Source: Cupriavidus alkaliphilus
GTDB taxonomy: Bacteria; Pseudomonadota; Gammaproteobacteria; Burkholderiales; Burkholderiaceae
Reading direction: 5' to 3'
Assembly (NCBI RefSeq): GCF_900094595.1
Contig: NZ_FMAD01000007.1
Span: 310,001-374,000, forward strand
Length of the DNA stretch: 64,000 nt
Below are positions 23,255 through 35,485 of this stretch, piece after piece. The position numbers and the translations under genes were made by a program. The notes under the pieces were generated by a model. It saw nothing but the letters and a program-made list of their open reading frames with translations. It did not search any database and had not been told where the DNA came from. Numbering within the stretch: position 1 is the first letter of the stretch; each line of letters starts with the position of its first letter.

Positions 23255-24259
23255 TTACCAGGTCAGCACGATCTTGCCGATATGCTCGCTGGACTCCATC
23301 AGCCGGTGCGCTTCGGCCGCCTGCGAGGCCGGGAACACCTGGTGGATCACCGGCTTGATCTTGCCGGCAGCCAGCAGCGGCCACACCTGTTCGTGCAGCG
23401 CCGCGGCGATCTTGCCCTTGAACGATGCCGGGCGCGGGCGCAGCGTGGAGCCGGTCACGGTGATGCGCCGGCGCAGGATGTCGCCCAGCGGAATCTCGGC
23501 CTTGGCGCCGCCCAGCAGCGCGATGATGACGATGCGGCCATCGTCGGCGATGCACTTGAGCTCGCGCGCCAGGTACGGGCCGGCGACCATGTCGAGGATC
23601 ACGTCGACACCCTTGCCGCCGGTCAGCGCAGCGACTTCGGCGACGAAGTCCTGGGTCTTGTAGTTGATGGCGCGATCGGCGCCGAGGTCTTCGCAGGCCT
23701 TGCACTTTTCGTCGGTGCCGGCGGTGACGAAAACCTTGAAACCCAGCGCCTTGGCAATCTGGATCGCGGTGGTGCCGATGCCGCTGGAGCCGCCCTGGAT
23801 CAGCAGGGTTTCCTCCTTGCCGCGCGGACCCTGGCCCAGGTAGCCGCGATCGAACACATTGCTCCACACGGTGAAGAAGGTCTCCGGCAGCGCCGCGGCC
23901 TCGATATCGCTCAGCCCCTGCGGCGCGGGCAGGACCTGCGCCAGCGGCGCGGTGCACAGCTGCGCGTAGCCGCCGCCCTGCACCAGCGCGCAGACGCGGT
24001 CGCCTGCCTTCAGGCCGAAGCGGTTGTCGGCATGACCGAGGTCGCCGCCCACCACCACGCCGGCCACTTCCAGGCCGGGCAGGTCCGATGCGCCCGGCGG
24101 CACCGGGTAGTTGCCGGTGCGCTGGAAGACGTCGGGGCGGTTCACGCCGGCGGCAGCCACGCGGATCAGGACTTCGCCCGCGGCCGGCACCGGGTCGGGA
24201 CGCTCGGTCAGCTGGAGGACTTCGGGGGCGCCGTATTCGCGGATCTCGATGGCTTGCAT
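23255..24259 (-). CDS. NAD(P)H quinone oxidoreductase, PIG3/zeta-crystallin type
   Basis: 334 residues of the medium-chain dehydrogenase superfamily without catalytic zinc. The N-terminus MQAIEIREYGAPEVLQL and segments GVNRPDVFQRTGNYP and LIQGGSSGIGTTAIQIAK (NADPH site) match PIG3-type quinone reductases. The start is set by an SD (AAGGAG) upstream. It precedes tpiA by 69 bp. Substrate is not determinable here. Confidence 0.9.
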   Translation of the reverse strand: MQAIEIREYGAPEVLQLTERPDPVPAAGEVLIRVAAAGVNRPDVFQRTGNYPVPPGASDLPGLEVAGVVVGGDLGHADNRFGLKAGDRVCALVQGGGYAQLCTAPLAQVLPAPQGLSDIEAAALPETFFTVWSNVFDRGYLGQGPRGKEETLLIQGGSSGIGTTAIQIAKALGFKVFVTAGTDEKCKACEDLGADRAINYKTQDFVAEVAALTGGKGVDVILDMVAGPYLARELKCIADDGRIVIIALLGGAKAEIPLGDILRRRITVTGSTLRPRPASFKGKIAAALHEQVWPLLAAGKIKPVIHQVFPASQAAEAHRLMESSEHIGKIVLTW

Positions 24260-24332
24260 GCTTGCTGCTCCTTGTCTTCTGTCGGGTCGGTGTGAGCTTG
24301 CGCTCGATAGGGTTGCCGGCAGTGTAAACAAA

Positions 24333-24361
24333 AAAACGGCTGGACATGGTCCAGCCGTTTT
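24333..24361 (-). terminator. Rho-independent terminator of pnp
   Basis: A perfect 13-bp stem (AAAACGGCTGGAC/GTCCAGCCGTTTT) with an ATG loop, with a run of T on the minus strand. It lies about 50 bp past the pnp stop and upstream of the quinone reductase gene. Confidence 0.92.
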
Positions 24362-24411
24362 CTGGTGGCGCCCCCTCCCGGAGGCGCCGGCGGGCGCGAC
24401 TGCCCGTGGTA

Positions 24412-26583
<2,172 letters not shown>

Positions 26584-26712
26584 GTGCATTCCTTGACTTG
26601 CGTGCTGGCCGCGCGATCTACGCAATGACACGCGCGCGGCCGGCGACGCCTGCGTTCTCAGCCGCAGGCAAACTGCCGGGTTGCCGGTCGCGGTCGCAGG
26701 GAAGTGCTATGC

Positions 26713-26755
26713 CATTCCAGCGCGGCACCGGCGTTGCCGATGCCGTGCTGGAATG
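26713..26755 (-). promoter_or_regulatory. Long hairpin in the pnp 5' leader, likely RNase III/PNPase control element
   Basis: Nested arms CATTCCAGC/GCTGGAATG, GCGGCA/TGCCGT and CGGC/GCCG around a GTT loop give a stem of about 20 pairs with one mismatch and one GU pair. It lies 130-172 nt upstream of the pnp start. No T-run follows, so it is not a terminator. In E. coli a comparable leader stem is cut by RNase III and lets PNPase repress itself. Confidence 0.7.
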
Positions 26756-26937
26756 ACACAAAGCCCTGTTTCCTTGCCCGATCCGGGGTGTTGAGGAAAA
26801 AGAACAACTTACTCCGTTGCGCAACTTGCCGCAACGGCGCCCGCGCCATGGACATGGCCGGGTAAGGTGAGGCGAAAATCACTTCACTCACAGCCTGCAC
26901 CGCCGGCGCGACGGTTTCGCTGCGCCAGAAATGCAAA

Positions 26938-26967
26938 ATGCCTGCCCAGCAATGCTGAAGCAGGCAT
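26938..26967 (-). terminator. Terminator/attenuator after rpsO
   Basis: The stem ATGCCTGC/GCAGGCAT with inner CAGC/GCTG is followed on the minus strand by TTTGCATTT. It lies 58 bp past the rpsO stop. Read-through into pnp is likely, so it may be partial. The remaining pnp-rpsO gap (26584-27024) shows no gene besides the leader hairpin. Confidence 0.75.
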
Positions 26968-27024
26968 CGAGGCCTCACGCGAAACCGTGCAAACCCAGGA
27001 ATCGCGCTGCCATCGGACGCAACC

Positions 27025-27294
27025 TTACTTGCGCAGACCCAGCTTTTCGATCAGGGCGCGGTAACGGTCGGCATCGTTGGACTTGAGGTAGTCCAGCAGG
27101 CGGCGACGGCGGCTCACCATGCGCAGCAGGCCGCGGCGGCTGTGGTGGTCCTTCATGTTGGCCTTGAAGTGCGGGGTCAGTTCGTTGATGCGGGTGGTCA
27201 GCAGGGCCACTTGCACTTCGGGGCTGCCAGTGTCGTTGGCGCCACGTGCGAACTGCTTGATGACTTCGGACTTGTTGATATCGGCGACTGCCAT
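27025..27294 (-). CDS. rpsO: 30S ribosomal protein S15
   Basis: 89 residues, the exact family length. It binds 16S rRNA in the platform of the small subunit. The signature [20 protein letters not shown] and the C-terminus LIEKLGLRK are typical. Upstream of pnp in the conserved order. Confidence 0.98.
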   Translation of the reverse strand: MAVADINKSEVIKQFARGANDTGSPEVQVALLTTRINELTPHFKANMKDHHSRRGLLRMVSRRRRLLDYLKSNDADRYRALIEKLGLRK

Positions 27295-27410
27295 GATGAT
27301 TTCCTTTCACTTGCGAACGCCACAGCGCGGGATGCGCCGCATGCGTCGTGCCATGTAATGACTGGCTGGGTTGCCGCCACCGGGCCAGGGCCAGGCGACG
27401 ACAGCCGCGG

Positions 27411-27416
27411 ATTATA
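27411..27416 (-). promoter_or_regulatory. Probable -10 box for rpsO
   Basis: A consensus TATAAT on the minus strand, about 115 bp upstream of the rpsO ATG. The -35 position (TACTCC at 17 bp) is poor, so the call rests on the -10 box and its location. Confidence 0.45.
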
Positions 27417-27455
27417 GCCGAAAAGCGGGCGCAGGAGTACCCGGCGCCCCGCCGC

Positions 27456-28712
27456 TTACGGACGCTCCATGCGGCAGGTGGTCGGCAGCGTGGTCTGCGC
27501 CGCCTTGAGCTTGCGCACGGTGCGGAAGCCATAGCCCGAGCCCTCGTTGTCGAAGCGCACGGCGCCGCCCTGGCGCTCCATCACGGACACGTACAGCGGT
27601 TGCAGCACCTGGTGGTCATCGGCCCGCACCGTGGCTTCGTGGAAGTCGTTGACGTAGCGCATGTGCTCCAGCGCGCGCGCCACCTTGACCGCGTCGGTGG
27701 AGCCGGCCTGCGTGATCGCGCGCGCCAGCATCTCGACCATCATCTGCATGCGCAGGTGGACGTAGTCGTCCTTGGGCTCCGGATAGCGCGCGCGGAATTC
27801 CTGGTAGAACGCATCGGACGCCGCCCCGCCCACATTGGGATGCCACTCGGCCACCGCCAGCACGCGCCCCACCCCGGCATCGCCCATCGCCGCCGGCGCG
27901 CCCAGGCCATTGCCGTAGAAGGTATAGAACTTGGCCCGCAGCCCGCCCTCGCGCGCGGCCTTGACCATCAGCGTCAGGTCGTTGCCCCAGTTGCCGGTGA
28001 TGACCGCGTCCGCGCCGCTTGCCTTGATCTTGGCGATATAGGGCGCGAAGTCCTTGATCTTGCCGATCGGGTGGAATTCGTCGCCGACGATCTGGATATC
28101 GGGCCGGCGCGCCGCCAGCATCTCGCGCGCCGAGCGTGCCACCTGGTGGCCGAAGCTGTAGTCCTGGTCGATCAGGTACACGCGGCGCACCGCCTGGTCC
28201 TGGCGGATGACTTCGGTCAGCGCCTGCATGCGCATGTCGGCGCTGGCATCGAAGCGGAAATGCCAGAAGCTGCAGTTCTCGTTGGTCAGGCTCGGGTCGA
28301 CCGCCGAATAGTTCAGGAACAGCACGCGCGCGTCGGGCTGGCGCGCGTTATGGCGGTTGATCGCCGCTACCAGCGCCCCCGCCACCGCCGAGCTGTTGCC
28401 CTGCAGGACAAACGGGATGCGCTTGTCGGTCAGCGCGCGCAGCTGGATCAGGCTTTCGTCGACATTGCCCTTGCTGTCGAAGGTGACCAGCTCGAGCGGG
28501 CGCGCACCGTCGGCGGTCTTCACGCCTCCGCGCGCGTTGATGCGCTCGATCGCCAGGCGCAGGTTGCGCGCCACCGCTTCGCCGGCATTGGCGAACGGGC
28601 CGGACAGGCCGTCGATCATGCCCAGCCGGATCGGCTCCTGCGCCGATGCGCCCGCCGCTGCCGCCAGCAACAACCCGCCCAGCCATCCCCGCCACCGCGC
28701 CGCAACCGTCAT
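27456..28712 (-). CDS. Branched-chain amino-acid type ABC transporter substrate-binding protein
   Basis: 418 residues, type I periplasmic binding protein (LivJ-like). A Sec signal peptide (GWLGGLLLAAAAGASAQ) is followed by EPIRLGMIDGLSGPFANAGE, the usual start of the mature domain. The start MTVAARW is supported by an AGGAGAG SD. No permease or ATPase genes lie next to it, so it is an orphan binding protein; the ligand is unknown. It is divergent from the lipoprotein gene at 28921. Confidence 0.88.
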   Translation of the reverse strand: MTVAARWRGWLGGLLLAAAAGASAQEPIRLGMIDGLSGPFANAGEAVARNLRLAIERINARGGVKTADGARPLELVTFDSKGNVDESLIQLRALTDKRIPFVLQGNSSAVAGALVAAINRHNARQPDARVLFLNYSAVDPSLTNENCSFWHFRFDASADMRMQALTEVIRQDQAVRRVYLIDQDYSFGHQVARSAREMLAARRPDIQIVGDEFHPIGKIKDFAPYIAKIKASGADAVITGNWGNDLTLMVKAAREGGLRAKFYTFYGNGLGAPAAMGDAGVGRVLAVAEWHPNVGGAASDAFYQEFRARYPEPKDDYVHLRMQMMVEMLARAITQAGSTDAVKVARALEHMRYVNDFHEATVRADDHQVLQPLYVSVMERQGGAVRFDNEGSGYGFRTVRKLKAAQTTLPTTCRMERP

Positions 28713-28920
28713 TCGTCTCTCTCCTGGAAAGCGCTGGATAGTACGGCAGCGTCCGGTTGCGGGCAAATACCGGCGCGGACCGGATCCGCGCCGCCAGTTC
28801 CGGGGAGAACCGGCCGGGTTATCGGCAGATCCGCACAAAAGCAGCGTCGGATGCACACACCACCCGCCGTCGGACTACACTGGCGGTATCCACATTCCAT
28901 ACATCGATCGGGGTCCAGCC

Positions 28921-29451
28921 ATGAAATCCGTCATCGCCAAGGGCGCGCGCCGTCTCGTGCTGGCGCTGGGCGTCGCCATGCTGTCCGCCTGCGCCACGCT
29001 GATGCCGGAGCAGGAAGGGAGCCGGCTGGTGGGCCAGCCGCAGGCCGCGGTGCAGGCCATGTTCGGGCCGCCCACCGATGTGTTCCCGCTGCGCGACGGC
29101 ACCACGCGCTGGATCTACTCGAAGCAGCCGATGGGCCAGTATGCCTATGGCGCCGACTTCGACCGCAACGGCAACCTGACCGCGTTCCGCAACATGCTGT
29201 CGACGCCGGAGCTGTACAAGGCGCAGGTCAACACCTGGACCAAGCGCGACGTGGCCGAGCACTTCGGCATGACCCGGCTGCCGGTCAGTTACTACCCGCG
29301 CATGCGCAACGAGGTCTGGTCCTACCGCTTCCGCCACGAAGACGTATGGCCGTCGCTGTTCCACTTCTATTTCGACGATGCCGGCGTGCTGCGCCGGACC
29401 CAGATCACGCCCGACCCGCTCTACGACCCGGACGAGCGCCGCCCGTTCTGA
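28921..29451 (+). CDS. Predicted outer-membrane-type lipoprotein
   Basis: 176 residues with a lipoprotein signal (VLALGVAMLSACATL; lipid-bearing Cys in LSAC). The mature part contains GQPQAAVQAMFGPPTDV, resembling the SmpA/OmlA (BamE-like) small-domain pattern, then an aromatic-rich C-terminal region. No defined function; possibly envelope-related. Confidence 0.75.
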   Translation: MKSVIAKGARRLVLALGVAMLSACATLMPEQEGSRLVGQPQAAVQAMFGPPTDVFPLRDGTTRWIYSKQPMGQYAYGADFDRNGNLTAFRNMLSTPELYKAQVNTWTKRDVAEHFGMTRLPVSYYPRMRNEVWSYRFRHEDVWPSLFHFYFDDAGVLRRTQITPDPLYDPDERRPF

Positions 29452-29477
29452 CGCGCCGCCCGTCCACCCATGAAAAA

Positions 29478-29508
29478 GCCCGCCATCCCCGGGTCGGGAA
29501 TGGCGGGC
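29478..29508 (-). terminator. Terminator of leuA
   Basis: A 9-bp stem (GCCCGCCAT/ATGGCGGGC) with a 13-nt loop and five T on the minus strand after the stem. It lies between the convergent lipoprotein gene and leuA and may serve both. Confidence 0.87.
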
Positions 29509-29563
29509 CTGGTCCGTACGTTCGGGCCGGGTAGGCCTTCCGCCGCCTGCGCAGGAATCCGGA

Positions 29564-31105
29564 TCAGATCTGCGGGTTGATCTTCTGCACGGCCTTGTCG
29601 TGCAGCTTGTTCAGCGCGGCCAGGTAAGCCTTGGCCGAGGCCGCGACGATATCCGGGTCGGTACCCACGCCGTTGACGATGCGGCCGGCCTTGGACAGGC
29701 GCACCGTGACTTCGCCCTGCGCCTCGGTGCCGCCGGTGATGGCGTTCACCGAATACAGCACCATCTCGGCGCCGCTGGCCACGCGCGATTCGATCGCATG
29801 CAGGGTGGCATCGACCGGGCCGTTGCCCTCGCCCTCGCCGCTCTTCTCCTGACCGTCCATGCTGAACACCACACGCGCATGCGGACGTTCGCCGGTCTCG
29901 GAGCGCTGCGACAGCGAGATGAAGCGGAAGTGTTCGTTGGCGTCGTGCTGCGCCTCGTTCGAGACGATGGCGACGATGTCCTCGTCGAAGATCTCGGCCT
30001 TCTGGTCGGCCAGCTCCTTGAAGCGCGTGAAGGCGGCATTGACCTCGCTCTCGCTGTCGAGCTCGATGCCCAGTTCCTGCAGGCGCTGCTTGAAGGCGTT
30101 GCGGCCCGACAGCTTGCCCAGCACGATCTTGTTGGCGGTCCAGCCCACGTCTTCGGCGCGCATGATCTCGTAGGTGTCGCGCGCCTTGAGCACGCCATCC
30201 TGGTGGATGCCCGAGGCATGCGCGAAGGCGTTGGCGCCGACCACGGCCTTGTTCGGCTGCACCGCGAAGCCGGTGATCTGCGACACCAGCTTGGACGCCG
30301 GCACGATCTGCGTGGTGTCGATGCCAAGGTCCAGGTTGAAGTAGTCGCGGCGGGTCTTCACCGCCATCACCACTTCTTCGAGGCTGGTGTTGCCGGCACG
30401 TTCGCCGAGGCCGTTGATGGTGCATTCGATCTGGCGCGCGCCGGCCATCTTGACCGCCGCCAGCGAGTTGGCCACAGCCATGCCGAGGTCGTTATGGCAG
30501 TGCACCGACCAGACCGCCTTGTCCGAGTTGGGAATGCGTTCGCGCACCGAGCGGATCAGCTCGGCATAGCCTTCCGGCACGGCGTAGCCGACGGTATCGG
30601 GCAGGTTGATGGTGGTCGCGCCCTCGGCGATCACGCCTTCGAGCACGCGGCACAGGAAGTCCATGTCCGAGCGGCTGCCGTCTTCCGGCGAGAACTCGAT
30701 ATCGTCGGTGAACTGGCGCGCGAAGCGCACCGCCAGGCGCGCCTGCTGGTAGACCTCGTCCGGCGTCATGCGCAGCTTCTTCTCCATGTGCAGCGCGGAG
30801 GTGGCGATGAAGGTGTGGATGCGGAACGAGTTGGCCGGCTTGAGCGCCTCGGCCGCCCGGGCAATGTCCTTGTCGTTGGCGCGGGCCAGCGAGCAGATGG
30901 TGGAGTCCTTGACCACCTGCGCGATCGAGCGGATCGCTTCGAAGTCGCCGTTGGAGCTCGCGGCGAAACCGGCCTCGATCACATCGACCTTCAGGCGTTC
31001 CAGCTGGCGCGCGATGCGGATCTTTTCCTCGCGGGTCATCGAGGCGCCGGGCGACTGCTCGCCGTCACGCAAGGTGGTGTCGAAAATGATGAGTTTGTCA
31101 GACAT
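29564..31105 (-). CDS. leuA: 2-Isopropylmalate synthase
   Basis: 513 residues. It catalyses the first committed step of leucine synthesis, joining acetyl-CoA and 2-oxoisovalerate. The DRE-TIM barrel motifs [15 protein letters not shown] and [19 protein letters not shown] (metal-binding HxH) are present, and the C-terminal regulatory LeuA dimer domain follows (about residues 390-510). The start MSDKLIIFD is set by SD and homology. Control is probably by the attenuator at 31202-31360. Confidence 0.96.
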   Translation of the reverse strand: MSDKLIIFDTTLRDGEQSPGASMTREEKIRIARQLERLKVDVIEAGFAASSNGDFEAIRSIAQVVKDSTICSLARANDKDIARAAEALKPANSFRIHTFIATSALHMEKKLRMTPDEVYQQARLAVRFARQFTDDIEFSPEDGSRSDMDFLCRVLEGVIAEGATTINLPDTVGYAVPEGYAELIRSVRERIPNSDKAVWSVHCHNDLGMAVANSLAAVKMAGARQIECTINGLGERAGNTSLEEVVMAVKTRRDYFNLDLGIDTTQIVPASKLVSQITGFAVQPNKAVVGANAFAHASGIHQDGVLKARDTYEIMRAEDVGWTANKIVLGKLSGRNAFKQRLQELGIELDSESEVNAAFTRFKELADQKAEIFDEDIVAIVSNEAQHDANEHFRFISLSQRSETGERPHARVVFSMDGQEKSGEGEGNGPVDATLHAIESRVASGAEMVLYSVNAITGGTEAQGEVTVRLSKAGRIVNGVGTDPDIVAASAKAYLAALNKLHDKAVQKINPQI

Positions 31106-31201
31106 GGTGTGGAGCTCCTGATTGCTTATCGTGTGCTGTCCCCGGCATGCTGCGTCCGGGGCTTTACCGCCTGTTCCGCGCTCCACGGCTGTGGAATGCA
31201 A

Positions 31202-31236
31202 AACGCCCCGGCGTGCATGAAGCAGGCCGGGGCGTT
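31202..31236 (-). terminator. leu attenuator terminator
   Basis: An 11-bp GC-rich stem (AACGCCCCGGC/GCCGGGGCGTT) with a 13-nt loop and TTTT on the minus strand, about 97 nt before the leuA ATG. It lies after a Leu-rich leader peptide, as in amino-acid attenuators. Confidence 0.88.
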
Positions 31237-31257
31237 GGAAAATTCCTTGCGGATTTC

Positions 31258-31286
31258 GCGCTAAGGGGTAAGTCCGTCCTTAGCGC
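31258..31286 (-). promoter_or_regulatory. Leader-overlapping hairpin of the leu attenuator
   Basis: A perfect 9-bp inverted repeat (GCGCTAAGG/CCTTAGCGC) spans the leader peptide stop codon. It sits where the pause hairpin of an attenuator would be, between the leader codons and the terminator. Confidence 0.7.
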
Positions 31287-31360
31287 GCGCGCGTCCCGAC
31301 CTGATGGCCTAGTAGGCCACCTAGGGTGGTGCGGGCGATTAGGACTTGGCGCGAAATCAT
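31280..31360 (-). CDS. leuL: leu operon leader peptide
   Basis: A 26-residue reading frame ending in TAA, with Leu at positions 7, 13, 16 and 17, all encoded by CTA. CTA is very rare in this high-GC genome. The peptide ends ...GLLGHQVGTRAR. The frame is followed by a hairpin and a strong terminator before leuA. The promoter's predicted start falls within a few bases of the ATG, so the leader may be translated with almost no 5' UTR. The name follows E. coli practice. Confidence 0.85.
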   Translation of the reverse strand: MISRQVLIARTTLGGLLGHQVGTRAR

Positions 31361-31367
31361 GGCTGCG

Positions 31368-31396
31368 ACTATAGCCGACTTGGCGCGCACGCGCAA
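31368..31396 (-). promoter_or_regulatory. Promoter of the leu leader/leuA
   Basis: TTGCGC (31391-31396) and TATAGT (31368-31373) are 17 bp apart on the minus strand. The expected transcription start lies at about 31360-31362, at or next to the ATG of the leader peptide. Confidence 0.65.
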
Positions 31397-31432
31397 CACA
31401 GGGTTTTGCCGCACGCGCCGCCCGCAGAGGCC

Positions 31433-31936
31433 TCAGCCCTTGGGCGGGATGCGCAGCTTCTGGCCCGGATAGATCTTGTCCGGGTGGCTCAGCATCGGCT
31501 TGTTGGCCTCGAAGATCTTGTTGTAATCGGCGCCGTTGCCATAGGCGGCCTGCGCGATCGCCCACAGTGTGTCGCCCTTGACCACGGTGTGCCAGCCCGA
31601 TTCCGCGGACTCGACGTTGACCGACATCTTGTCCTCGACCTTGTCCACGCCCTCGACATTGCCTGCGCACAGGATGATCTTCTCGCGCGTGGCCTGGTCG
31701 GGTGCCACGCCGAACACGGTGACGAGACCCTGCGAGCCGTCGACCTGCACCATCAGCCCGGTAGCGTCCAGCCCCATCTTCCTGATATATGCCTCGATCG
31801 CGTCGCCCGCGGCGCGATTGGCGGCATCGACCTTCTCCGCCGATGCATCCGCCGCGGCCGCTGCCTGCGCGGCCTTGGCCTCGCCGGTGCCGAACAGCTT
31901 TTCTCCCGCTTCCTTGATGAAGTCGAACATGCCCAT
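31433..31936 (-). CDS. BON-LysM domain protein, Kbp (YgaU)-like
   Basis: 167 residues. A BON domain occupies about residues 40-100 (MVQVDGSQGLVTVFGVAPD). A LysM domain fills the C-terminus (WHTVVKGDTLWAIAQAAYG to YPGQKLRIPPKG). E. coli Kbp, of the same layout, is a cytoplasmic potassium-binding protein. No signal peptide is visible here either. The start MGMFDFIKEAG has an AGGAGG SD. It lies between pssA and leuA. Confidence 0.88.
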   Translation of the reverse strand: MGMFDFIKEAGEKLFGTGEAKAAQAAAAADASAEKVDAANRAAGDAIEAYIRKMGLDATGLMVQVDGSQGLVTVFGVAPDQATREKIILCAGNVEGVDKVEDKMSVNVESAESGWHTVVKGDTLWAIAQAAYGNGADYNKIFEANKPMLSHPDKIYPGQKLRIPPKG

Positions 31937-32054
31937 GACATCCTCCTGACGGTGGGTGGAAAACACTGCAGAGTGCCACGCCCGGATGGCCGCGGCACGA
32001 AAACAATTGTGAATCCCGCAATGCATGAAGGGCGCCTGAGCGCCCTTCTGCGAT

Positions 32055-32936
32055 TTATTCCCGCGGCTTCTTCTCGATCGCCGGCTTGCCATGCATGGCC
32101 CGCCAGGCCCACAGCACATAGCCCGAAATCGCGTAGGCCACGAACAGCCCGAACAGCGCCACCGGCGGATCGGTCGAGACCACCACGAACAGCACCAGGA
32201 CCAGCACCATCATGCCGAACGGCACGCGGTAGCGCACGTCGAGCGCCTTGCCGCTGTAGAACGGCGCATTGGACACCATCGACAGCCCCGCGTACAGCGT
32301 GATGCCGAACGCCACCCACGGCATCCACAGCTCCTTGACCGGCAGCTTGTTGTCGATCACCAGCCAGACAAAGCCGGCCACCAGCGCCGCCGCGGCCGGA
32401 CTCGGGAGGCCCTGGAAGAAGCGCTTGTCGATGACGCCGATGTTGGCGTTGAAGCGCGCCAGCCGCAGCGCCGCGCAGGTGCAGTAGACGAAGGCGGCAA
32501 TCCAGCCCCACTTGCCCAGGTCATGCAGGATCCATTCGTACATCACCAGCGCCGGCGCGACGCCGAACGAGGTCATGTCCGAGAGCGAGTCATACTGCTC
32601 GCCGAACGCGCTTTGCGTATTGGTGATGCGCGCCACGCGCCCGTCCATGCCATCGAGCACCATGGCCGCGAAGATGGCGATGGCGGCGGCGTCGAAGCGC
32701 ATGTTCATCGCCTGCACGATGGCGAAGAAGCCGGCGAACAGCGCCGCGGTGGTGAAGGCGTTGGGCAGCAGGTAGATGCCGCGCCGGCGCGGACGCTGGT
32801 AGGCGATGTCGTGGTCGTCGGCGGCTTCGTCGTCGAAGTCGTCGTCGGCGCCGCGCAGCTGGTTGTGGCGGAACGGCCGCAGGTGGGTCACGTTGCCGCT
32901 GCTGCTGCGCTTGTTACGTCGATGGAAGGCAACCAT
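32055..32936 (-). CDS. pssA: CDP-diacylglycerol-serine O-phosphatidyltransferase
   Basis: 293 residues, integral membrane enzyme making phosphatidylserine. The CDP-alcohol phosphotransferase motif is visible as LDGMDGRVARITNTQSAFGE followed by QYDSLSD. A charged N-terminal extension rich in Asp and Glu precedes the first helix. The start is the ATG at 32934-32936; a GTG one codon upstream is possible. It is followed downstream by the BON-LysM gene and preceded by psd, the next pathway enzyme. Confidence 0.95.
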   Translation of the reverse strand: MVAFHRRNKRSSSGNVTHLRPFRHNQLRGADDDFDDEAADDHDIAYQRPRRRGIYLLPNAFTTAALFAGFFAIVQAMNMRFDAAAIAIFAAMVLDGMDGRVARITNTQSAFGEQYDSLSDMTSFGVAPALVMYEWILHDLGKWGWIAAFVYCTCAALRLARFNANIGVIDKRFFQGLPSPAAAALVAGFVWLVIDNKLPVKELWMPWVAFGITLYAGLSMVSNAPFYSGKALDVRYRVPFGMMVLVLVLFVVVSTDPPVALFGLFVAYAISGYVLWAWRAMHGKPAIEKKPRE

Positions 32937-32961
32937 CACTGTCCTCCGGTCAGGCCGCCGC

Positions 32962-33612
32962 TCACTGCACGTCGAGTTCGGCGAGGATGGTCGACGAGGC
33001 CGACACCTTCTCGCCGATGGTCACGCGCGGGCGTGCGTCGAGCGGCAGGTACACGTCGACGCGCGAGCCGAAGCGGATAAAGCCGTAGCGCTGGCCGCGC
33101 GAGAGGTTGTCGCCGGCCTTGGTGTAGCACAGGATGCGGCGCGCCACCAGGCCCGCCACCTGCACCAGCGTGACCAGCTGGCCGTCGGCCGCGCGCCGGA
33201 TCAGCACCGCGTTGCGCTCGTTTTCGGTCGAGGCCTTGTCCAAGTCGGCATTGACGAACTTGCCGGGAAAATATTCGACCTTCTCCACCGCGCCGTCGAC
33301 CGAGACCCGGTTCGAGTGCACGTTGAAGACGTTCATGAAGACGCTGATCTTCAGCGCCTCGCGCTTGGCGTACGGGTCCATGGTCTTCTCGACCACGACG
33401 ATGCGGCCGTCGGCCGGGGCCAGCACGGCATTGGGCTGCGACGGGATCGGACGCGGCGGGTCGCGGAAGAACTGCAGCACGAATACCGTGATGATCCACA
33501 GCGGCAGCGCCCACCAGAAGCCCGCGCTGGCGTGCACCAGCAGCGAGATGACAAAGGCGCCGGCCAGGAACGGCCAGCCTTCACGGGCGATCAGCGGATG
33601 AGGATAGTTCAT
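32962..33612 (-). CDS. psd: Phosphatidylserine decarboxylase proenzyme
   Basis: 216 residues of the short Psd type. It converts phosphatidylserine to phosphatidylethanolamine. The self-cleavage site RFGS places the pyruvoyl serine at about residue 183, giving a small alpha chain of 34 residues. Two hydrophobic segments near the N-terminus (residues 13-48) anchor it. It lies 25 bp before pssA, so the two steps are co-expressed. Confidence 0.95.
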   Translation of the reverse strand: MNYPHPLIAREGWPFLAGAFVISLLVHASAGFWWALPLWIITVFVLQFFRDPPRPIPSQPNAVLAPADGRIVVVEKTMDPYAKREALKISVFMNVFNVHSNRVSVDGAVEKVEYFPGKFVNADLDKASTENERNAVLIRRAADGQLVTLVQVAGLVARRILCYTKAGDNLSRGQRYGFIRFGSRVDVYLPLDARPRVTIGEKVSASSTILAELDVQ

Positions 33613-33748
33613 GCAGTACGTGTTTCGATGGAGTCAGGCCAAGGCAAGGCGGCCTGGCCGCGGCACGCAGGTGCCGCGCGCCCTGCCGGCCGCCGCGCGA
33701 GCAGCATCCGGCACGCCGTGCCCGAAAAGTTCGACAAGGATAACAAAA

Positions 33749-33814
33749 AGCCGTTCAGGTCCCGGCAATCCCCTTCCGATGATAGAAGGGCAAGGCACGG
33801 AACGCTGAACGGCT
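33749..33814 (-). terminator. Terminator after ilvC
   Basis: A 10-bp outer stem (AGCCGTTCAG/CTGAACGGCT) with a long loop that holds an inner CCCTTC/GAAGGG hairpin. T residues follow on the minus strand. It lies 46 bp past the ilvC stop. Confidence 0.65.
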
Positions 33815-33859
33815 TCGGCCCGCCGCCGTGCGGCGCGAGCCATCAGGCAGCGCTGTGAA

Positions 33860-34900
<1,041 letters not shown>

Positions 34901-34993
34901 TTATATGAGGGGGGCGGCATCCTCGTGTGCATCGTGTGCGCACGGATCGCGCCGCCCGGGGATACTGCTTGAACCTGTGCGAGCGGCGCTGGA

Positions 34994-35485
34994 TCAGACT
35001 TTCAGGATGCGTTCGCCGCGGCCGATGCCCGAGCCGCCGGTACGGACGGTCTCCAGGATGGCGGTACGGTCGATCGCGTCCAGGAACGCATCGAGCTTGA
35101 CGCCGTTGCCGGTCAGCTCGATGGTGTAGGTCTTCTCGGTGACATCGATGATGCGGCCGCGGAAGATGTCGGCGGTGCGCTTCATTTCCTCGCGCTCCTT
35201 GCCGACCGCGCGCACCTTGACGAGCATCAGCTCGCGCTCGATGTGCGCGCCTTCGGTCAGGTCGACCACCTTGACCACTTCCACCAGGCGGTTCAGGTGC
35301 TTGGTGATCTGCTCGATCACGTCGTCCGAACCGGTGGTGACGATGGTCATGCGCGACAGCGAGGAGTCCTCGGTCGGCGCCACGGTCAGCGTCTCGATGT
35401 TGTAGCCGCGGGCCGAGAACAGGCCCACCACGCGCGACAGCGCACCGGCTTCGTTTTCCAGCAGGACCGAAATGATGTGTCGCAT
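34994..35485 (-). CDS. ilvH: Acetolactate synthase small (regulatory) subunit
   Basis: 163 residues. The N-terminal ACT domain (MRHIISVLLENEAGALSRVV, then GLFSARGYNIETL) binds valine for feedback inhibition. The C-terminal domain activates the large subunit. Its ATG directly follows the ilvI stop codon, so translation is coupled. Confidence 0.96.
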   Translation of the reverse strand: MRHIISVLLENEAGALSRVVGLFSARGYNIETLTVAPTEDSSLSRMTIVTTGSDDVIEQITKHLNRLVEVVKVVDLTEGAHIERELMLVKVRAVGKEREEMKRTADIFRGRIIDVTEKTYTIELTGNGVKLDAFLDAIDRTAILETVRTGGSGIGRGERILKV

